Source: Pseudomonas sp. 6D_7.1_Bac1 | Lineage (GTDB): Bacteria; Pseudomonadota; Gammaproteobacteria; Pseudomonadales; Pseudomonadaceae | Direction of reading: 5' to 3' | Length of the DNA: 64,000 nucleotides | Assembly (NCBI RefSeq): GCF_025465945.1 | Contig: NZ_JANLNW010000064.1 | Coordinates: 55,344 to 119,343, forward strand | In this document: piece by piece, positions 9,101 through 17,097 of the stretch | Layout of the letters: every line of letters begins with the position of its first letter | Numbering within the stretch: position 1 is the first letter of the stretch | Notes under the pieces: generated by a model | What the model was told of the DNA's origin: nothing | Databases searched by the model: none | What the model saw: the letters and a program-made list of their open reading frames with translations, nothing else | Program-made: the position numbers and the translations under genes

Positions 9101-10553
9101 TCCCGGCCAAACGGCTTCGCAGCAGAGCAGGATCCAAAGCGCCGCGGTACTCGCGAAACTCCTGCATCGCCACGCCGCCCAGCGGCATCTGCGCGCTACG
9201 CCCAAGCAGATAAGCCTGCTGAAGAGCGCTCAGTGGCTTCTCGACCAACGTGCGCTGAGAAAACGGTTGATCCAGGACAGCGGAACAGACAGACACCTCA
9301 CGCACGACCGCCACGAAGCGATCGAACAGGTCCGACACCCAGGCTCGCGGCAGGGCATCAAGACGAATGTCCCAATTGATCAATATGCCGCCGTCGGCGC
9401 AGGCAATCTGCGCGTCGAGCGCAACCTGGGGCCCCTGGGAGATCACCCAGTTCATCGGCCCGAAGACACGCCGGACGCGCTCCGAGAGAAGATCGCCGCC
9501 CGGCATGTCCAGCGCTGCGGTAAACACCACCGGCGCCAGTTGCGGCGAACCATGATGGCGAGAAAGATCGCGCATCAGGTTCACCCCGGGATAGGCGCAA
9601 TGTTCGAGTAAATCGACCATCTTTTCCGCCAATTGCGTACAAAGGGCTGCGGGGCTCCGGGCCGACTCGATATCCACATCGAGGATCAGCACGTTGGCAA
9701 AATCGCCGACTACCCGCTCGACCTCATCCACCAGCGGCGGGCGCCAGAATGTGGGCACGTTGAGGCGGAATTTCCGGTCCCCTGTCTGCGCCCCGAGAAC
9801 AGCCGCGAAAAGCCCCATCATCAAGGTCGACAGGGTCATTCTTCGCTCACGGGCCAGACGCTGTAACGCACGACGCTCATCGGGGCCAAGCCATGTGCTT
9901 AATCGATGGCTCCGGGCTTGATCCGGCTGGACCTCGAGAAACGGCAATGTGGGCGCAGGGGCGACGTCAGCCAGGCGCTCACGCCACCAAATGCGGTCTC
10001 GTTCCCGGGCGACTTTGAGCGAGGTATCGGTACGCGCCTTGTCGTACCAATCGAAGAAAGAAGGCGTGTGTGGAACCGGTCCGTCGGGGTCATCATAAAA
10101 CCGTGCGAGGTCTTCCATTAACGTGCGGAAACTCGACGGATCGATGGCGATCATGTCCGTATCGACATGCAAGCGGCACTTATCGTCCGCCAGCAGGCTG
10201 ACCGAGAAACGGGCGCCCGGGCAATGGCCGAGATCAAGCTGCTGATGAGTCCATTCCTCACGCTTGCAGAGCAGATGCCGCGCCACTTCCTGCTCGGTCA
10301 TCAAGCGCAGGTCTTCGACCTCCAATTGCGGCGACTGGTCCATCGAAGCAATGGATTGCAGCCCTTGTGCATTCAGCCGAACCCGAAGCATTGGATGCAG
10401 CAGGCATACCCGTTCAAGCGCCTTGCGAAGCCGTTCCAGCTCAATGGAACGACCATCAAACTCGGCATAAAGATGAGCCGAAACTCTCCCTAAAGACGCA
10501 TGAGCAGCGCGCCCGATCCAACAGGCGGCTTGCATTGAAGTTAACTCTCTCAT
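6192..10553 (-). CDS. NRPS with two cyclisation domains, an adenylation domain and a degenerate carrier domain
   Basis: 1453 residues. Two heterocyclisation domains carry the DxxxxDxxS signature (D133/D138/S141 and D568/D573/S576). The adenylation domain (about 870-1360) has A3 YTSGTTGKPK at 1011-1020, LGGPTETT near 1151-1158, and the A10 lysine in NGKPD near 1351. The C-terminal carrier-like region (about 1381-1450) reads FISLGLRP where FFxLGGxS is expected: the phosphopantetheine serine is Pro1412. The activated residue is inferred to be threonine, because pseudomonine and acinetobactin lines cyclise a beta-hydroxy amino acid; the pocket code was not decoded. The two Cy domains would couple salicylate to the amino acid and form the oxazoline. 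An in-frame ATG at residue 7 (10535) is an alternative start just before the Cy motif. The N-hydroxylase gene follows on the same strand. Confidence 0.88.
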   Translation of the reverse strand: MRELTSMQAACWIGRAAHASLGRVSAHLYAEFDGRSIELERLRKALERVCLLHPMLRVRLNAQGLQSIASMDQSPQLEVEDLRLMTEQEVARHLLCKREEWTHQQLDLGHCPGARFSVSLLADDKCRLHVDTDMIAIDPSSFRTLMEDLARFYDDPDGPVPHTPSFFDWYDKARTDTSLKVARERDRIWWRERLADVAPAPTLPFLEVQPDQARSHRLSTWLGPDERRALQRLARERRMTLSTLMMGLFAAVLGAQTGDRKFRLNVPTFWRPPLVDEVERVVGDFANVLILDVDIESARSPAALCTQLAEKMVDLLEHCAYPGVNLMRDLSRHHGSPQLAPVVFTAALDMPGGDLLSERVRRVFGPMNWVISQGPQVALDAQIACADGGILINWDIRLDALPRAWVSDLFDRFVAVVREVSVCSAVLDQPFSQRTLVEKPLSALQQAYLLGRSAQMPLGGVAMQEFREYRGALDPALLRSRLAGMVQRHESLRTRIDAKRLAQFVSDEVQINLQEVDLTGLSPEEALGYVEERREAYAHALFELDRSPWNVTVFRLPEGHLSVFVRLDALILDGRSIATLMVELFDGAVGEEPLTEVAPEPEDLTRQRKADAAYWKAKLASVSGAPRLPWITPLDQVGASRYERQSLLVPKEAFSAFCKLGARQRLFKNSTLMALVLEVLSHWVDEGGLCVAVPVAPQTTGAFANRSSFIAVNWNSDPDGFAQRATQLQVDVLEGLQHLAFSGVDLARLLFESHGPGPVLPVVITNGFSWPVSPADSPMSLCGGLTQTPQVAMDIRFSANAEGALVFDIDYAREVLDPAVVSDILSAFERAISQITANGIFAIDAPAIIDRRHYRLNSPVTDACHTGFLGRIASNIFDRTNARIALISGDRQISYAELGDGVCQVIAALKARGLSRRDVVAICLPRSPEHTMVTLACALTGLIWVPIDASAPGERRHFLLENCRPDLVVITQGEPVEHPFATPDELLAAQAQVSPTLDDLSLSEAPAYYLYTSGTTGKPKCVVLSNRATANVIGSTLEHWAVTERDVFMSVTPLHHDMSVFDVLGCLTAGATLVLPGLGEEKDAVRWNQLIARHQVTLWCSVPAILEMLLSCRATHDLKSLRLIAQGGDYIKPAVIAELRALLPASRLISLGGPTETTIWSIWHEITADDRALIPYGRPLPGNSYFTLDSQGEHCPAGVVGRIHTAGVNLALGYLENGELTQSEFVTVSDEQGQVVRAFRTGDCGRYRRDGTLIFDSRVNGYVKVRGVRVSLPDIEIELINHPSVRHVLVVDYGEQRQGEVCIGALYVGQQGAAELTATELRNYARQHLPHSHVPTRFLRVDQLPLSQNGKPDRQRARSLLTAPANEAAEPAARIVPTQRNKVLDIYLSVLGHPLEDEVNDAVDFISLGLRPQHLKAISARFQEDFSVVLSPGQLLRCRNAQDVERLLMAEGS

Positions 10554-10605
10554 GGCTCACTCATGTGGTTGACAAATCTTAATGATTTACGTTCTTATTA
10601 AAAAC

Positions 10606-10624
10606 GAAAATGATTATATTTCAA
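10606..10624. promoter_or_regulatory. Fur-box-like site between the divergent NRPS and pmsC genes
   Basis: The stretch gaaaatgattatatttcaa matches about 12 of 19 positions of the Fur consensus. It lies 43 nt before the pmsC start and 53 nt before the start of the divergent Cy-Cy-A NRPS gene, so one site could repress both transcription units when iron is plentiful. Confidence 0.6.
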
Positions 10625-10666
10625 GATTTAATTTTTTGACCCATAGGCCACGGAGGCTTCCCCCAA

Positions 10667-11842
10667 ATGAGAACGGGCACCCTAAGAGCGAGTAACACGG
10701 ATGAGGTGCAAGCCATTGATGAAAAAGAGAGTTTTTCATTCACCTCCGGCGATCGAGAACTAACCGTCGCCGGGATGCTCCAGCGAATCGAAACACCTGC
10801 AATCGGCGGCGATAACGCCAAAGGCCTGTTCCAGAAAACCGTTGTGCAAGCCCTCGACCGGGCGCGCAAGGCCGGCCAGAGCAATCCGATAATCGTCGGC
10901 GCCATCCCCTTCGATCCTGCCGAAGCCTCTTGCCTCTACATCCCCGAACACGCCGAGTGGCGAGCACGAAGCGCAACTGTGCGGACAGGCGTCGCAACAC
11001 TGCCTGAACTGATCGAGCAAAAAAACATACCGGACGAGCAAGGCTTCAAACGCGCGGTAGAGCACGCCATCGTCAACTTCCGCCACAGTGACGTGCGCAA
11101 GGCCGTGCTCTCGGTGCAACGCGAGTTGGTATTTGCGCAGGATGTTGACGTGGGCGCCATGCAGAACAATCTGCGAGCCCAGAATCAAAGCGGCTATCAC
11201 TTCCGTGTACCCATGCCGGACGGCGCTACGCTGATCGGCGTCAGCCCCGAGTTGCTTGTCCACAAGGACGGGCTGAGCTTCGTTTCCAACCCGCTGGCAG
11301 GTTCGGCCAAACGCATGGCCGATCCACAAGCGGACCGGCGCAACGCAGAGTGGCTATCAGCCTCGGAAAAGGATCACTACGAGCACCGCCTCGTGACCGA
11401 GGACATCGCCACTCAACTGGGGGAGCTGTGCACTCAGTTGAATGTGCCCCAGCGCCCTGCCCTCATCAGCACGCCCGCACTTTGGCATCTCTCCACACGC
11501 ATCGAAGGCACGCTGGCAGATCCGTCGGTCTCGGCCTTGCAGCTTGCCTGCCGCCTGCATCCAACGCCTGCCGTCTGCGGGTTCCCCACCGAGCGCGCCC
11601 GGCGCCTGATCCGCTTCGTCGAACCCTTCGAGCGTGGCCTGTTCACCGGCATGGTTGGCTGGTGCGACGCCCAGGGCAATGGCGAGTGGGTGGTGACCAT
11701 CCGCTGCGGTACCGTCAAGCGCAACAGGGTCCGCCTGTTCGCCGGCGCTGGCATCGTCGAAGCCTCGAGCCCCGACTCCGAATGGACAGAAGTCCAGACC
11801 AAACTCGGCACCATGCTGCGCGCATGCGGTCTGGCCCACTAA
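10667..11842 (+). CDS. pmsC: Isochorismate synthase PmsC (salicylate branch of pseudomonine)
   Basis: 391 residues, full length for the EntC/DhbC/PchA chorismate-binding family. The C-terminal catalytic half contains GVSPELLVHKDG, the NPLAGSAKR stretch, EKDHYEHRLVTEDI, and a terminal GAGIVEASSPDSEW Mg-binding region. The enzyme converts chorismate to isochorismate, which PmsB then cleaves to salicylate. It starts at ATG 10667, behind CGGAGG. It is first of four same-strand genes in the order C-E-A-B, the order I know from the pseudomonine locus of P. fluorescens. A Fur-box-like site lies just upstream. Confidence 0.92.
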   Translation: MRTGTLRASNTDEVQAIDEKESFSFTSGDRELTVAGMLQRIETPAIGGDNAKGLFQKTVVQALDRARKAGQSNPIIVGAIPFDPAEASCLYIPEHAEWRARSATVRTGVATLPELIEQKNIPDEQGFKRAVEHAIVNFRHSDVRKAVLSVQRELVFAQDVDVGAMQNNLRAQNQSGYHFRVPMPDGATLIGVSPELLVHKDGLSFVSNPLAGSAKRMADPQADRRNAEWLSASEKDHYEHRLVTEDIATQLGELCTQLNVPQRPALISTPALWHLSTRIEGTLADPSVSALQLACRLHPTPAVCGFPTERARRLIRFVEPFERGLFTGMVGWCDAQGNGEWVVTIRCGTVKRNRVRLFAGAGIVEASSPDSEWTEVQTKLGTMLRACGLAH

Positions 11843-11868
11843 TACGAACTTTTTCAGTAGTGACAATC

Positions 11869-13704
11869 ATGACTATAGAATTTAATCACTGGCCCCTCGA
11901 CAGAGCGCAGAGCTATCGGGAAAAAGGCTACTGGATCGACAAACCGCTCACACAAATTCTCCGGGCACGCAGCCAGTCGCAACCTCACGCATCGGCGATT
12001 ATTTGCGGTGACCGTCGTTTCAGCTATGTCGAGCTGGAGCAACTGTCGTCCAACCTGGCTTCGCGTCTGGCGGCCAGCGGGCTTGGCAAAGGCGACACCG
12101 CCTTGGTGCAATTACCCAATATCGCGGAGTTTTACATTGTCTTGTTCGCGCTGCTCAAGGCCGGGATTGCGCCCCTCAACGCGCTCTACAGCCATCGGAA
12201 ACTGGAACTCAAGAGCTACGCCAAACAAATCACGCCAAAGCTACTGATCGCCTCTCGAGAGCATGAAGTCTTTCGCGACGACAGCTACATCGCAGACCTC
12301 AAGGAAGTGGGTTCCAGCCCTGAAATCACCCTGCTGCTGGGCGAACCGCGTCACGAAAACAACCTCGCCGCCTGGATCGAAACCCCAAGTGAGAACCACA
12401 TGGACTTCTCCCCCAGCGAACCGGGTGAAGTGGCGCTATTCCAATTGTCGGGCGGCAGCACAGGCACCCCCAAACTCATCCCGCGCACCCATAACGACTA
12501 TCACTACAACGCTCGGGCGAGTGCGCAAGTATGCGAGCTCACACCACAGACGCGCTTTCTGTGCGCCCTGCCTGCGGCGCACAACTTCTTGCTCAGCTCG
12601 CCCGGCGCCTTGGGTGTCCTGTATGCCGGCGGCACTATCGTCATGGCTCCCAGCCCGGAGCCGCTGACCTGCTTTTCGATCATTCAGCGCCATGAAGTGA
12701 ATACCGTGGCCCTGGTTCCAAGTGCGGTCGCCTTGTGGTTGCAGGCCGCGCCGGAGCACAAAGAGCAACTGCAGTCGCTGGAATTCCTCCAGGTCGGCGG
12801 CGCCTGTTTCGCCGACTCGCTGGCACGCCAGGTTCCCGGAGTGCTCGGTTGCAAGTTGCAGCAGGTGTTCGGCATGGCCGAGGGCCTGATCAACTACACC
12901 CGCCTGGACGACTCCAACGAACAGATCTTCACCACCCAAGGCCGTCCGATCAGCCCGGACGACGAAATCAAAATCGTCGATGAACAAGGCATTCCCGTCC
13001 TGGACGGCGAGCCTGGCATGCTCGCCACTCGCGGTCCCTACACGTTCTGCGGGTATTACCGAAGCCCCGAACAGAATGCCCAGGCCTTTGACAATGACGG
13101 TTACTACTATTCCGGCGACCTCGTTCAGCTCACACCGACAGGCGATTTGCGGGTCGTCGGCAGGGTCAAGGACCAGATCAACCGCGGCGGTGAAAAAGTG
13201 GCCTCGGAGGAAATCGAAAACCTTATCGTCCTCCACCCGGACGTGACCCACGCCGGCCTGGTGGCCATGCCCGACGACGCACTGGGGGAAAAGAGCTGCG
13301 CCTTCGTCGTCTCCCGCAACCCCAACCTCAAACCACCCGCCTTGAGACGCCACTTGATGGAGCTCGGCATCGCCGAATACAAACTGCCCGATCGCATCCG
13401 GCTCATCGAGACCATGCCGCTGACGGCCGTGGGCAAGATCGACAAAAAGCATCTACGCCAGCTCCTGGCGGCGGAAACCACCCGCGCCTGGTTACAAACC
13501 CGCGTACTGCAACTCGTCGAGGACTGTGAAGACCTGGACCCGGAGGAAAACCTGATTTTCTACGGCCTCGATTCCTTGCAAGTGATGAAGCTCGCTGCGG
13601 AGCTCAAAGAACGCGGCATCGCTGTCAGCTTCGAAGAGCTGGCGGCCTCGCCCACGCTCGCCAGTTGGTGGTCGCTGGTAGACACGAAGCAAAAAGCCGC
13701 CTGA
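11869..13704 (+). CDS. pmsE: Salicyl-AMP ligase with fused C-terminal aryl carrier protein, PmsE
   Basis: 611 residues from ATG 11869 (GTG 11860 is an in-frame alternative). The open frame extends further upstream, but that part overlaps pmsC in another frame. The adenylation domain (1-530) is EntE/DhbE/YbtE-like with A3 LSGGSTGTPKLIPR (193-206), GMAEG near the A5 position, YYYSGDLVQL, and the catalytic-lysine region AVGKIDKKHL. A carrier domain of about 75 residues follows, with FYGLDSLQ; Ser569 is the expected phosphopantetheine site. It activates salicylate and can load it onto its own carrier. In acinetobactin the aryl carrier is on a different protein (BasF), so the fusion means no separate ArCP is needed here. 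It starts 26 bp after pmsC, and no strong Shine-Dalgarno is seen, which suggests translational coupling. Confidence 0.9.
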   Translation: MTIEFNHWPLDRAQSYREKGYWIDKPLTQILRARSQSQPHASAIICGDRRFSYVELEQLSSNLASRLAASGLGKGDTALVQLPNIAEFYIVLFALLKAGIAPLNALYSHRKLELKSYAKQITPKLLIASREHEVFRDDSYIADLKEVGSSPEITLLLGEPRHENNLAAWIETPSENHMDFSPSEPGEVALFQLSGGSTGTPKLIPRTHNDYHYNARASAQVCELTPQTRFLCALPAAHNFLLSSPGALGVLYAGGTIVMAPSPEPLTCFSIIQRHEVNTVALVPSAVALWLQAAPEHKEQLQSLEFLQVGGACFADSLARQVPGVLGCKLQQVFGMAEGLINYTRLDDSNEQIFTTQGRPISPDDEIKIVDEQGIPVLDGEPGMLATRGPYTFCGYYRSPEQNAQAFDNDGYYYSGDLVQLTPTGDLRVVGRVKDQINRGGEKVASEEIENLIVLHPDVTHAGLVAMPDDALGEKSCAFVVSRNPNLKPPALRRHLMELGIAEYKLPDRIRLIETMPLTAVGKIDKKHLRQLLAAETTRAWLQTRVLQLVEDCEDLDPEENLIFYGLDSLQVMKLAAELKERGIAVSFEELAASPTLASWWSLVDTKQKAA

Positions 13705-13731
13705 CCGGGCGGCCTCTAAAAGGAGTTGGAA

Positions 13732-14958
13732 ATGACTTTATCCACTGCCGACCAAAGCAGGCTTGAGCGCTTCTGGCAGCACTGCGTGACGAATCAGTAC
13801 TTCAATATCGGGTACCCCGAATCAGCGGACTTCGATTACTCCCAGTTGCATCGCTTCCTGCGTTTTTCGATCAACAACTGCGGGGACTGGAACGAGTACA
13901 GCAACTACCTGTTGAACTCATTCGACTTTGAAAAGGACGTCATGACGTACTTCTCCGAGCTGTTCAACATCGCGCTCGAAGACAGCTGGGGCTACGTCAC
14001 CAACGGGGGTACCGAAGGCAACATGTTTGGCTGCTACCTGGGTCGCGAACTGTTCCCGGACGGCACCCTGTACTACTCCAAAGACACCCATTACTCCGTG
14101 GCGAAGATCGTCAAATTGCTGCGGATCAAATGCCGTGCAGTCGAGTCATTGGCCAATGGCGAAATCGACTATGACGACCTGATGGCAAAAATAACCGCCG
14201 ACCAGGAACGCCACCCCATCATCTTCGCCAACATCGGCACCACCCTGCGCGGAGCGGTCGACAATATCGTCACCATTCAACAGCGCCTGCAGCAGGCGGG
14301 CATTGCCCGTCATGACTACTACCTGCACGCAGACGCGGCGCTGAGCGGGATGATCCTGCCCTTCGTCGATCACCCACAGCCCTTCTCGTTCGCCGACGGC
14401 ATCGACTCGATCTGCGTCTCCGGCCACAAGATGATCGGCTCGCCCATTCCTTGCGGGATCGTCGTGGCCAAACGCAAGAACGTCGCGCGCATCTCGGTGG
14501 AAGTGGACTACATCCTGGCCCATGACAAGACCATCAGCGGCTCGCGCAATGGCCATACACCGTTGATGATGTGGGCGGCGCTACGCAGCCACTCGTTCGC
14601 TGACTGGCGCCAGCGTATCCACCACAGCCTGGAAAAAGCACAGTATGCGGTGGATCGATTCCAGGCTGCAGGCATTGATGCCTGGCGCAACGAGAACTCC
14701 ATCACCGTGGTGTTCCCTTGTCCGGCGCAGAGGATTGCGAAGAAATATTGCCTGGCGACGTCTGGCGATACAGCGCACTTGATAACGACACCCCATCATC
14801 ACGACAACATAATGATCGACGCATTGATCGATGAGGTCATTACCGAGCTTGAGACGGATGCCTGGCGATTTGGGGGGGCGCATGCCAAACAAGGGAGTAA
14901 TGAGCGACGACCTTCAAACTCCGTCAGGGAGACGTGTCCCCGATTCGACGTCATCTGA
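13732..14958 (+). CDS. pmsA: PLP-dependent histidine decarboxylase PmsA
   Basis: 408 residues, the usual size of bacterial PLP-type histidine decarboxylases. The start is ATG 13732, with AGGAG 7 nt upstream. GYVTNGGTEGNMFG (about 88-100) is the cofactor phosphate-binding loop, LHADAALSGM (about 199-208) carries the Asp that pairs with the pyridine nitrogen, and VSGHKMIGSP contains the Schiff-base Lys233. The reaction is L-histidine to histamine plus CO2. It lies 27 bp after pmsE in the same operon and supplies the amine for N-hydroxylation and condensation, as known for pseudomonine and acinetobactin. The last 40 or so residues look divergent and poorly conserved. Confidence 0.92.
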   Translation: MTLSTADQSRLERFWQHCVTNQYFNIGYPESADFDYSQLHRFLRFSINNCGDWNEYSNYLLNSFDFEKDVMTYFSELFNIALEDSWGYVTNGGTEGNMFGCYLGRELFPDGTLYYSKDTHYSVAKIVKLLRIKCRAVESLANGEIDYDDLMAKITADQERHPIIFANIGTTLRGAVDNIVTIQQRLQQAGIARHDYYLHADAALSGMILPFVDHPQPFSFADGIDSICVSGHKMIGSPIPCGIVVAKRKNVARISVEVDYILAHDKTISGSRNGHTPLMMWAALRSHSFADWRQRIHHSLEKAQYAVDRFQAAGIDAWRNENSITVVFPCPAQRIAKKYCLATSGDTAHLITTPHHHDNIMIDALIDEVITELETDAWRFGGAHAKQGSNERRPSNSVRETCPRFDVI

Positions 14959-14994
14959 AATTGGCTATTTTCATCACTAATTGAGACAAGCACT

Positions 14995-15312
14995 ATGTCG
15001 CAACTTAAAACGCCTGAAGCCTGCGAGAGCCTCAATGACATTCGGGCAGGCATCGATTTTTTTGATCGCCAGATCCTTGAGTCCTTGAAGCAACGCCTGG
15101 GTTATGTGAAAGCCGCTGTGCAATTCAAAGCCAATGAGCAAGCTATCCCCGCTCCCGAGCGGGTCGCGGCGATGCTCGAAGACCGCCGCGAGTGGGCAGT
15201 CGCCGCCGGGTTCGAAGTAGCCTTCGTCGAGAAGCTCTACGAGCACATTATTCATTGGAATATCCAACAGCAGATTCTGCACTGGCAAGTAACTTATCCC
15301 GACCGAAATTAG
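14995..15312 (+). CDS. pmsB: Isochorismate-pyruvate lyase PmsB (chorismate mutase fold)
   Basis: 105 residues, the size of PchB. It is all-helical with the AroQ-type pattern SLNDIRAGIDFFDRQILESL...RLGYVKAAVQFK. The Arg and Lys residues of this region bind the substrate carboxylates in the family. It cleaves isochorismate to salicylate and pyruvate. It is the last gene of pmsCEAB, 36 bp after pmsA, and is followed by a strong terminator. The related function (chorismate mutase) is made unlikely by the isochorismate synthase gene in the same operon. Confidence 0.9.
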   Translation: MSQLKTPEACESLNDIRAGIDFFDRQILESLKQRLGYVKAAVQFKANEQAIPAPERVAAMLEDRREWAVAAGFEVAFVEKLYEHIIHWNIQQQILHWQVTYPDRN

Positions 15313-15347
15313 GTTGAACCCCATCGCCTTCGCCATATTTTTACGCT

Positions 15348-15375
15348 AAAGCCATGATTATTCATGGCTTTTTCG
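15348..15375 (+). terminator. Rho-independent terminator of pmsCEAB
   Basis: A perfect 10-bp stem, aaagccatga (15348-15357) with tcatggcttt (15362-15371), a 4-nt loop, and a T-rich tail. It lies 35 bp after the pmsB stop codon. The A-rich upstream arm may also let it act on the opposing operon. Confidence 0.9.
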
Positions 15376-15412
15376 TTTCTACCGCTTAACAAACAATCAC
15401 CCTCCCCGACCA

Positions 15413-16288
15413 TCAATGACTGAGCATCTCCAACGGGCAACTACGGGTGATCGATTCGACTCGCTCGGCACTCATCTCAAACTCCTTGAACCATTGCCCG
15501 CTCATCTCCAACCACGGACGGATGTCTGGCTGGCTGGTCTGGCCCAGGTCCGAGCTGTAGATCACACGGGGTACGTCGCGCAGTACTTTGGAAAAGTCTT
15601 CTTTGCTCTGATAACCGAGCAGGTAGGTCAGTGCGGTCTGCTCGATGTACAGCGAAGACAGGCTGCCCAGATCCAGAAGGTCTTGTGCGCTCAGGCCAGT
15701 CAGTGGGTTGGCGGGCTGGTTGAGCATCAGGCGTGGCACTTGCAATCGATCGGCTGCTTCCACCAGGCGCAGAACCTCTTCGCGGTTGGCATGCCCGGTG
15801 GAGATCACCACCGGGTAATCGCGACTCATGCGCAGCAGGTCCAGCGTGGCGAGGTTCAGCTGACCGCTGCTATCGCTGACGGTCAGAGGTTTTATCGGTC
15901 GCTCAGTCAGGATTGAGTGACTGAGTGAGCGGGCCAGCCGACTGGTATGCGAACGGCCGGTCACGGTGGGCAGGTGCACGACAAAACGCAGGTCGACGAC
16001 ACCGTGCTGGCACAGTGAACGTTCGACCACCCGCCAATCAAGGCCACCGGCGATTTCATTGAGCACGATTGAACCGGACACCGGCAGTCCTTGTTCGCGG
16101 GCTTCCCAGGCTTGGGCGGCGGTGCAGCCCAGATGATTTTTGAGCACCACCCAACCGCCCAGCGCCTGGTAATGATGACCGGCCTGCAGCGCGCTATGGC
16201 GACGCAAATAAGCATCAGGGCCGGCGTGGTAATGAACATCAATAAAGCGTGCGCGGGAGGCCGGGGCGGCGGCGGTCGAAGCACTCAT
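15413..16288 (-). CDS. DUF6282-like metal-dependent amidohydrolase-fold protein
   Basis: 291 residues. The N-terminal FIDVHYHAGPD gives a D-x-H-x-H metal motif (D17, H19, H21). Later elements are a conserved-looking VVLKNHLG, STGHAN (possible metal-ligand His), and a C-terminal YSSDLGQ in place of the usual catalytic Asp strand. This pattern fits amidohydrolase-superfamily TIM barrels, probably the family annotated as DUF6282; no substrate is known to me. It is the last gene of the nine-gene operon, and its ATG overlaps the stop of the preceding gene by 4 bp (ATGA). In context it may hydrolyse a late intermediate, such as an amide or lactone, of the pathway the operon encodes. Confidence 0.7.
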   Translation of the reverse strand: MSASTAAAPASRARFIDVHYHAGPDAYLRRHSALQAGHHYQALGGWVVLKNHLGCTAAQAWEAREQGLPVSGSIVLNEIAGGLDWRVVERSLCQHGVVDLRFVVHLPTVTGRSHTSRLARSLSHSILTERPIKPLTVSDSSGQLNLATLDLLRMSRDYPVVISTGHANREEVLRLVEAADRLQVPRLMLNQPANPLTGLSAQDLLDLGSLSSLYIEQTALTYLLGYQSKEDFSKVLRDVPRVIYSSDLGQTSQPDIRPWLEMSGQWFKEFEMSAERVESITRSCPLEMLSH

Positions 16289-17061
16289 GCATGAGCCTCC
16301 AGATCGATTCCCAGGTGTGCTCGCACACTGGCGCGCACTCGCGCAAGGTCATCGAGCAGCGGTCGCATCCCGGCTCCGGGAACGCTGACGGCCAGATGTT
16401 GCGCGGAGGTCTTGAAGCTGACATTGGTGGCCCTGACCAACTGCGAGTCCGCGCCGAAGATGCTCAACAGGCGCCCCGGCCAGGCCGCCACTTGAGACTC
16501 CACGTTGAGCTCGCTCAACAAACGAAAGCCTTGATCCAGACGTCGTCCGGCCTGTTCGTCGGCGGTCGCCGGCGCATCGGGTTGGCGCACCGGCGGCTTC
16601 ACATGAGCCGGTAACACCCATTGATCGAGCAGCATCAGCGCCGTGTCGACATCACCGGCGTTGGCCAGCTCGGCCATCGTCCCCAGTCGGCGATCCAGGA
16701 CTTTGTCGGCCTTGGTCGGTGAAGAGATCAGCAACGCCCGCGCCACTTGCTGGCCCACGGTGGTGGCGAGCAACCCCTGAACCACTGCCCCGCCCAGAGC
16801 CGAACCGGCGATCAGGGCAATTGGCCCAAGCGACTCGAGCACCGCAGCCCAGCGCTGGGTGAAGCTGAAAAAATCCTCGTGGTCTTCGGCCAGTAGCGAG
16901 AGCGTGTCAAAGATAATGACCCGATAGCCTTTGTCGACCAGCGACTGGGTCAATGGGGCGAAAAACTGTCCCTGGTCCCAGGCAGGCATGACCGGCGACA
17001 TCACCACGACCAGTTCCGGGCCCAGACCAAACTGCACATGTACGGGGGCATTGCTATTCAT
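16285..17061 (-). CDS. Alpha/beta-hydrolase-fold protein lacking the usual nucleophile
   Basis: 258 residues with the alpha/beta-hydrolase layout: ELVVVMSPVMPAWDQ (oxyanion strand), VIIFDTLS, the nucleophile-elbow strand ALIAGSALGGAVV, and a late LLSIFGADSQLV acid loop. At the elbow, GHSLGG of active enzymes is replaced by G86-S-A-L-G-G, which puts Ala88 at the nucleophile position. The usual C-terminal PGAGH is PGAGM. RutD of the pyrimidine pathway also has Ala at this place, as I recall. RBS AAAGGA precedes ATG 17061. It overlaps the DUF6282-like gene by 4 bp. A RutD-like helper or non-hydrolytic role is inferred, alongside the RutA/RutF-like pair upstream. Confidence 0.75.
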   Translation of the reverse strand: MNSNAPVHVQFGLGPELVVVMSPVMPAWDQGQFFAPLTQSLVDKGYRVIIFDTLSLLAEDHEDFFSFTQRWAAVLESLGPIALIAGSALGGAVVQGLLATTVGQQVARALLISSPTKADKVLDRRLGTMAELANAGDVDTALMLLDQWVLPAHVKPPVRQPDAPATADEQAGRRLDQGFRLLSELNVESQVAAWPGRLLSIFGADSQLVRATNVSFKTSAQHLAVSVPGAGMRPLLDDLARVRASVRAHLGIDLEAHA

Positions 17062-17097
17062 ATCGATTCCTTTCCAGAAGAATACGCGCAGATCGCG

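Noticed and set aside
11350..11868. 173-codon N-terminal extension of PmsE
   Set aside because: It overlaps pmsC in a different frame and does not look like an adenylation enzyme; the protein family begins near ATG 11869.
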